Positions 60,966 to 64,000 of a DNA stretch of 64,000 bases are shown piece after piece (positions within the stretch are counted from its first letter, which is position 1; each line of letters begins with the position of its first letter). The notes under the pieces were generated by a model. That model searched no databases. It was not told the DNA's origin and saw only the letters and a list, made by a program, of their open reading frames with translations. Position numbers and translations under genes: made by a program. The stretch covers positions 124,001-188,000 of the forward strand of contig NZ_JANARS010000003.1 in NCBI RefSeq assembly GCF_024199985.1, written 5' to 3'. The DNA is from Nocardioides pinisoli (GTDB taxonomy: Bacteria > Actinomycetota > Actinomycetes > Propionibacteriales > Nocardioidaceae).

Positions 60966-61639
60966 GGCCGGTCCTCCCGCGGTGCACCGCCGGCGGAGAA
61001 CGGGGCGGAGCGGTCGGCCACCGGGATCAGGTCGCCGGCCGGCTCGGAGTAGCGGACCTGCACCACGCGGTCGTCGTCGAAGACGATGCTGGTCAGCGAG
61101 CACAGGGTGCACTGGCGGGTCTTGGGGTGGTGGAGATAGCTGCGCCCCTCCAGGAAGAGCCGCGTCGTCCAGATCGGCAGCTGGTGCGACACCACGACGG
61201 CCTCGTGGCCGACCGCGGCGTCACGCGCGTCGTGCACCGCCGCCACCATCCGGCCGGCGATCTCGTCGTAGGGCTCTCCCCACGACGGGCGGAACGGGTT
61301 GTACATGTGGCGCAGCAGGTCGGGACGCTTGAGGAACGTCCTCGCGCCGGCGCCGAAGTTGACGCCCTGGAACTTGTTGCCCGACTCGATCACCCGCGGG
61401 TCGACCTGCGGCGTCATCGCCAGCCGCGCCGCCAGCGGGGCGAGCGTCTCCTGCGCGCGCTCCAGCGGCGACGTACGGAGGTGGGCGATGTCGCGGTCGC
61501 CGATCGTGTCGGCGATCCGCTGGGCCATCTGCTGGCCGAGGTCGGACAGGTGGAAGCCGTCCATCCGCCCGTAGAGCACGCCGTCCGGGTTGTGCACCTC
61601 GCCGTGCCGCAGCAGGTGGACGATGGTCTGGACACCCAT
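60962..61639 (-). CDS. Histidine phosphatase family protein
   Basis: A 225-residue phosphoglycerate-mutase-fold protein: HLLRHGEVHNPDGVLYGRMDG holds the catalytic RHG (11-13), TSPLERAQETLAPLA the second Arg, and VVVSHQLPIWTTRLFLEG the second His (RHG partner VSHQ). The family member next to hemL and resA is widespread in actinobacteria but its substrate is not established. Regularly placed between hemL and resA, 1 bp from hemL. ATG 61639. Confidence 0.88.
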   Translation of the reverse strand: MGVQTIVHLLRHGEVHNPDGVLYGRMDGFHLSDLGQQMAQRIADTIGDRDIAHLRTSPLERAQETLAPLAARLAMTPQVDPRVIESGNKFQGVNFGAGARTFLKRPDLLRHMYNPFRPSWGEPYDEIAGRMVAAVHDARDAAVGHEAVVVSHQLPIWTTRLFLEGRSYLHHPKTRQCTLCSLTSIVFDDDRVVQVRYSEPAGDLIPVADRSAPFSAGGAPREDRP

Positions 61640-61640
61640 G

Positions 61641-62969
61641 TCAGTGACCTCCTGCCGTGGCGGCCGCGACCGAGGCGGCCGGCAGGGCGTCGATGATGGC
61701 GGAGACGGCCCGGTCGTCGTGCGCCGCGGAGACGAACCACGCCTCGTAGGCCGACGGGGGCAGGTAGACACCCTGGTCGAGCATCGAGTGGAAGAACGCG
61801 GCGTAGGCGCCGGTGTCCTGCTGGCTCGCCTCGGCGAAGTCGCGGACCGCGCCGTCGCGGAAGAACACCGAGAACATGGTGCCGGCGGTCTGCACGACGT
61901 GCGGGACGCCGGCCGCCCGGAGGTGCTCGGACACTGCCTCGCGGATGGTGCGGGCGGTCGCGTCGAGCTGTGCGTAGACCGCGGGCGTCGCGAGCCTCAG
62001 GGTGGTGAGGCCGGCGGTCGTGGCCACCGGGTTCCCCGAGAGCGTGCCGGCCTGGTAGACCGGGCCCTCGGGCGCGAGGTGGGCCATCAGGTCGGCGCGG
62101 CCGCCGAACGCCGCGGCCGGGAAGCCGCCGCCCATCACCTTGCCGAAGGTCATCAGGTCGGGCGTCCAGCCCTCGACGGCACCGTCGAGGCCCCAGCCGC
62201 CCTGCTCGGTGGCCCGGAAGCCGGTCATCACCTCGTCGCTGATGAAGAGGGCGCCGTGGGTGCGGCAGGTCTCGGCGAGGAAGGCGTTGAAGCCCGGCGC
62301 CGGGGGCACGACCCCCATGTTGCCCGGGGTGGCCTCGGTGATGAGGCACGCGATGCGCGACCCGTGGGCCTCGAAGGCCGCCTGGACGGCGGCCCGGTCG
62401 TTGTAGGGCAGGACGAGCGTCTCGGCGGCCGACGTCGCGGGCACGCCGCTGGTGCCGGGCACCGCCAGCGTCGCGATCCCGGAGCCGGCCTCGGCCAGCA
62501 GCGGGTCGACGTGGCCGTGGTAGCAGCCGGCGAACTTCACGACGAGGTCGCGGCCGGTCGCGCCGCGCGCGAGGCGGATCGCCGACATGGTCGCCTCGGT
62601 GCCCGAGGAGACGAAGCGGACCCGCTCGACCGGCGTGCGGGCGACGATCTCCTCGGCGAGCTCGACCTCGGGCTCGGTCGGGGTGCCGTACGACGTACCG
62701 CGGGCCACGGCGCCGGCGACGGCCGCCTGCACGTCGGGGTGCGCGTGCCCGAGCAGCATCGGCCCCCACGAGCAGATCAGGTCGACGTAGTCGTTGCCGT
62801 CGACGTCGGTGAGCCAGGCGCCTGAGGCCGAGGCGATGAAGCGCGGCGTGCCGCCGACCGCGGTGAACGCGCGGACGGGCGAGTTCACGCCGCCGGGCGT
62901 CACGGCCCGGGCGCGCTCGAACCAGGCCTCGCTGGCCGCGGTCGTCGTGGGGATGGTCGCGGAGGTCAC
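61641..62969 (-). CDS. hemL: Glutamate-1-semialdehyde 2,1-aminomutase
   Basis: A 442-residue PLP enzyme. [11 protein letters not shown] at the start, [43 protein letters not shown] and the [16 protein letters not shown] motif with the PLP Lys are diagnostic of HemL. It makes 5-aminolevulinate, the first tetrapyrrole precursor, so heme supply sits next to cytochrome c assembly. GTG 62969 is used; a GACAAT -10-like box lies six bases upstream. Confidence 0.94.
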   Translation of the reverse strand: MTSATIPTTTAASEAWFERARAVTPGGVNSPVRAFTAVGGTPRFIASASGAWLTDVDGNDYVDLICSWGPMLLGHAHPDVQAAVAGAVARGTSYGTPTEPEVELAEEIVARTPVERVRFVSSGTEATMSAIRLARGATGRDLVVKFAGCYHGHVDPLLAEAGSGIATLAVPGTSGVPATSAAETLVLPYNDRAAVQAAFEAHGSRIACLITEATPGNMGVVPPAPGFNAFLAETCRTHGALFISDEVMTGFRATEQGGWGLDGAVEGWTPDLMTFGKVMGGGFPAAAFGGRADLMAHLAPEGPVYQAGTLSGNPVATTAGLTTLRLATPAVYAQLDATARTIREAVSEHLRAAGVPHVVQTAGTMFSVFFRDGAVRDFAEASQQDTGAYAAFFHSMLDQGVYLPPSAYEAWFVSAAHDDRAVSAIIDALPAASVAAATAGGH

Positions 62970-62975
62970 CGGGTC

Positions 62976-62981
62976 ATTGTC
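62976..62981 (-). promoter_or_regulatory. -10-like box GACAAT for hemL
   Basis: GACAAT on the minus strand six bases before GTG 62969, leaderless spacing but an imperfect box. Confidence 0.35.
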
Positions 62982-63037
62982 ACGCAGGAGTGCAAAGAGT
63001 CCCCAGTCGGTGCGCGCGCAGCTCCCCCCGTTGTGGG

Positions 63038-63066
63038 TTGGCGCACAGGCGACTCGCGCGTAACTT
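63038..63066 (+). promoter_or_regulatory. Promoter of the lytic transglycosylase gene
   Basis: TTGGCG, 17 bases, TAACTT gives a well-spaced promoter with a leader of about 78 bases. The leader contains a GACGA-A-TCGTC dyad at 63073-63083 and a CCCC/GGGGG hairpin near 63104-63118. Confidence 0.55.
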
Positions 63067-63150
63067 GGGGTGACGAATCGTCGTTGACGAGGTGTGGACG
63101 TGCCCCGAGGGGGTACGAGGACCCCACGCCGACCAAGGGGAGAGCACGAC

Positions 63151-64000
63151 ATGTCGAGTTCCGCGCGACTGCACCGAGCGATCGCCATCATCCCGCTGGC
63201 GGTCCTCTCCGCGGCGTGGACGGCCAACCTCGCAGGCGTGGGCGTCGACCCGGCGAGCGCCGACCCCGACGGCTCGCAGACCCTCCCCGACGGCACCGTC
63301 CTGCCGGCCGCGGCGATCGAGGCACCGGCCACCGTGGGCGACCCGGTCACCCGTGCCGCCGCGCTCACCCCGGGCTCCGCCAGCGACATCCCCCAGGCCG
63401 CGCTGTCGGCCTACCAGCGCGCCGAGGCCGTCATCAACGAGGCCGACAAGGGCTGCAACCTGCCGTGGGAGCTCATCGCCGCCATCGGTCGCGTCGAGTC
63501 CGACCACGGCCGCTTCGGCGGCAACGCCCTCGACGAGCGCGGCGTCGCCCGCCCGGGCATCTTCGGCATCGCGCTCGACGGCAAGAACGACACCCAGCGC
63601 ATCCTCGACACCGACGCCGGCCAGTACGACGACGACACCCGCTTCGACCGGGCCGTCGGACCGATGCAGTTCATCCCCTCGACGTGGTCGGTCGTGGGCG
63701 TCGACGGCGACAGCGACGGCACCCGCGACCCGCAGGACATCGACGACGCGGCCCTCGCGACCGCCGTCTACCTGTGCTCCGGCGACGACGACCTGTCCTC
63801 GGAACAGGGCCAACGGGCGTCGGTCTACCGCTACAACCACTCCAACGCCTACGTCGACCTGGTGCTGGAGATCATGCAGGCCTACCTGGACGGCGACTTC
63901 AGCGCCGTGCCCACCTCGACCCTCACCTCGGGCGTGATCTCCCCCGCACCCACCGGCTCGTCCGGCACCGGCGGCGGGAAGGGCGCAGGCGCCGGCGTGA
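63151..64000 (+). CDS. Secreted lytic transglycosylase (3' end cut by window edge)
   Basis: From ATG 63151, with AAGGGGAGAG upstream, the frame stays open to the window end (283 residues seen). A signal peptide covers about residues 1-36. From about 85 a lysozyme-like fold appears: [23 protein letters not shown] with the catalytic Glu, [55 protein letters not shown] and [14 protein letters not shown]. These are the blocks of soluble MltB-like / SLT domain proteins. It cleaves the glycan chain of peptidoglycan outside the cell. The last visible 20 residues are a Gly/Ser-rich linker. Confidence 0.85.
   Translation, partial: MSSSARLHRAIAIIPLAVLSAAWTANLAGVGVDPASADPDGSQTLPDGTVLPAAAIEAPATVGDPVTRAAALTPGSASDIPQAALSAYQRAEAVINEADKGCNLPWELIAAIGRVESDHGRFGGNALDERGVARPGIFGIALDGKNDTQRILDTDAGQYDDDTRFDRAVGPMQFIPSTWSVVGVDGDSDGTRDPQDIDDAALATAVYLCSGDDDLSSEQGQRASVYRYNHSNAYVDLVLEIMQAYLDGDFSAVPTSTLTSGVISPAPTGSSGTGGGKGAGAGV

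Noticed and set aside
63040-63150. c-di-AMP (ydaO) riboswitch upstream of the lytic transglycosylase
   Set aside because: A GGGGTGA stretch and cell-wall gene context invited it, but the TAACTT just before is a better promoter and the other conserved ydaO segments are missing.
1-64000. CRISPR arrays, insertion sequences, prophage, integrases
   Set aside because: No regular short repeats with spacers, no transposase or integrase product and no terminal inverted repeats were found.

Overview
The window is a stretch of very GC-rich actinobacterial chromosome. Frequent GTG starts, four-base ATGA/GTGA gene overlaps, abundant leaderless-type promoters, menaquinone as the quinone, a full 14-subunit NADH dehydrogenase, system II cytochrome c maturation and the gene order hemL-res-ccs-men-nuo all fit a Nocardioides-like member of the Propionibacteriales. 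The genus is inferred from gene order and protein style. No rRNA, CRISPR array, insertion sequence, prophage or replication origin was seen.

Layout. 1-5.4 kb: 5' end of zwf, then a divergent homogentisate (tyrosine/phenylalanine) degradation locus (hmgA; an unknown protein; fahA), a class III-type phosphodiesterase and a histidine phosphatase. 5.5-9.3 kb: a likely mannose-to-fructose-6-phosphate operon (AGE-family isomerase, PfkB kinase, MFS carrier), tRNA-Tyr and yajQ. 9.8-11.4 kb: a small accessory island that looks like orphan immunity genes (unknown protein, ankyrin protein, frameshifted DUF2185/Imm33-like gene), closed by a strong terminator. 11.5-16.2 kb: a stand-alone cobalamin-binding protein and a sulfate ABC importer operon with a dyad-rich control region. 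16.2-22.4 kb: ferredoxin-dependent 2-oxoglutarate oxidoreductase korAB, a secreted protein, rarD, a small-molecule kinase and a DUF6461-like protein.

22.4-40.3 kb: a polyprenyl diphosphate synthase translationally coupled to nuoN, then the whole nuoA-N operon (minus strand) and menG. The polyprenyl synthase and menG supply the tail and last methylation of menaquinone, the acceptor of Nuo. 40.4-45.9 kb: L,D-transpeptidase, a degenerate acyl-CoA-synthetase-like protein, menF, a metal-dependent hydrolase and a secreted GH16 glycosidase. 46-57 kb: menD-menC-menE, menA, two paralogous MFS carriers flanking a set of small unknown genes, and an Eis-like acetyltransferase. 57-63 kb: ccsB-resB-ccdA-resA, a histidine phosphatase and hemL, a co-oriented run for heme supply and cytochrome c assembly. 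The window ends inside a secreted lytic transglycosylase gene. menB and menH are not present here.

The most unusual signal is a roughly 65-bp element that fills three inter-gene junctions of the nuo operon (J/K, G/H, C/D), with a fourth, diverged relative at A/B. In RNA it would fold into a long hairpin whose stem sequence changes between copies while pairing is largely kept. Other points of interest are the decaying immunity island, a consistent TAnnnT plus 6-7 nt rule placing leaderless starts for many genes, a probable CTG start for resA, and several conserved proteins of unknown function inside well-known pathways.
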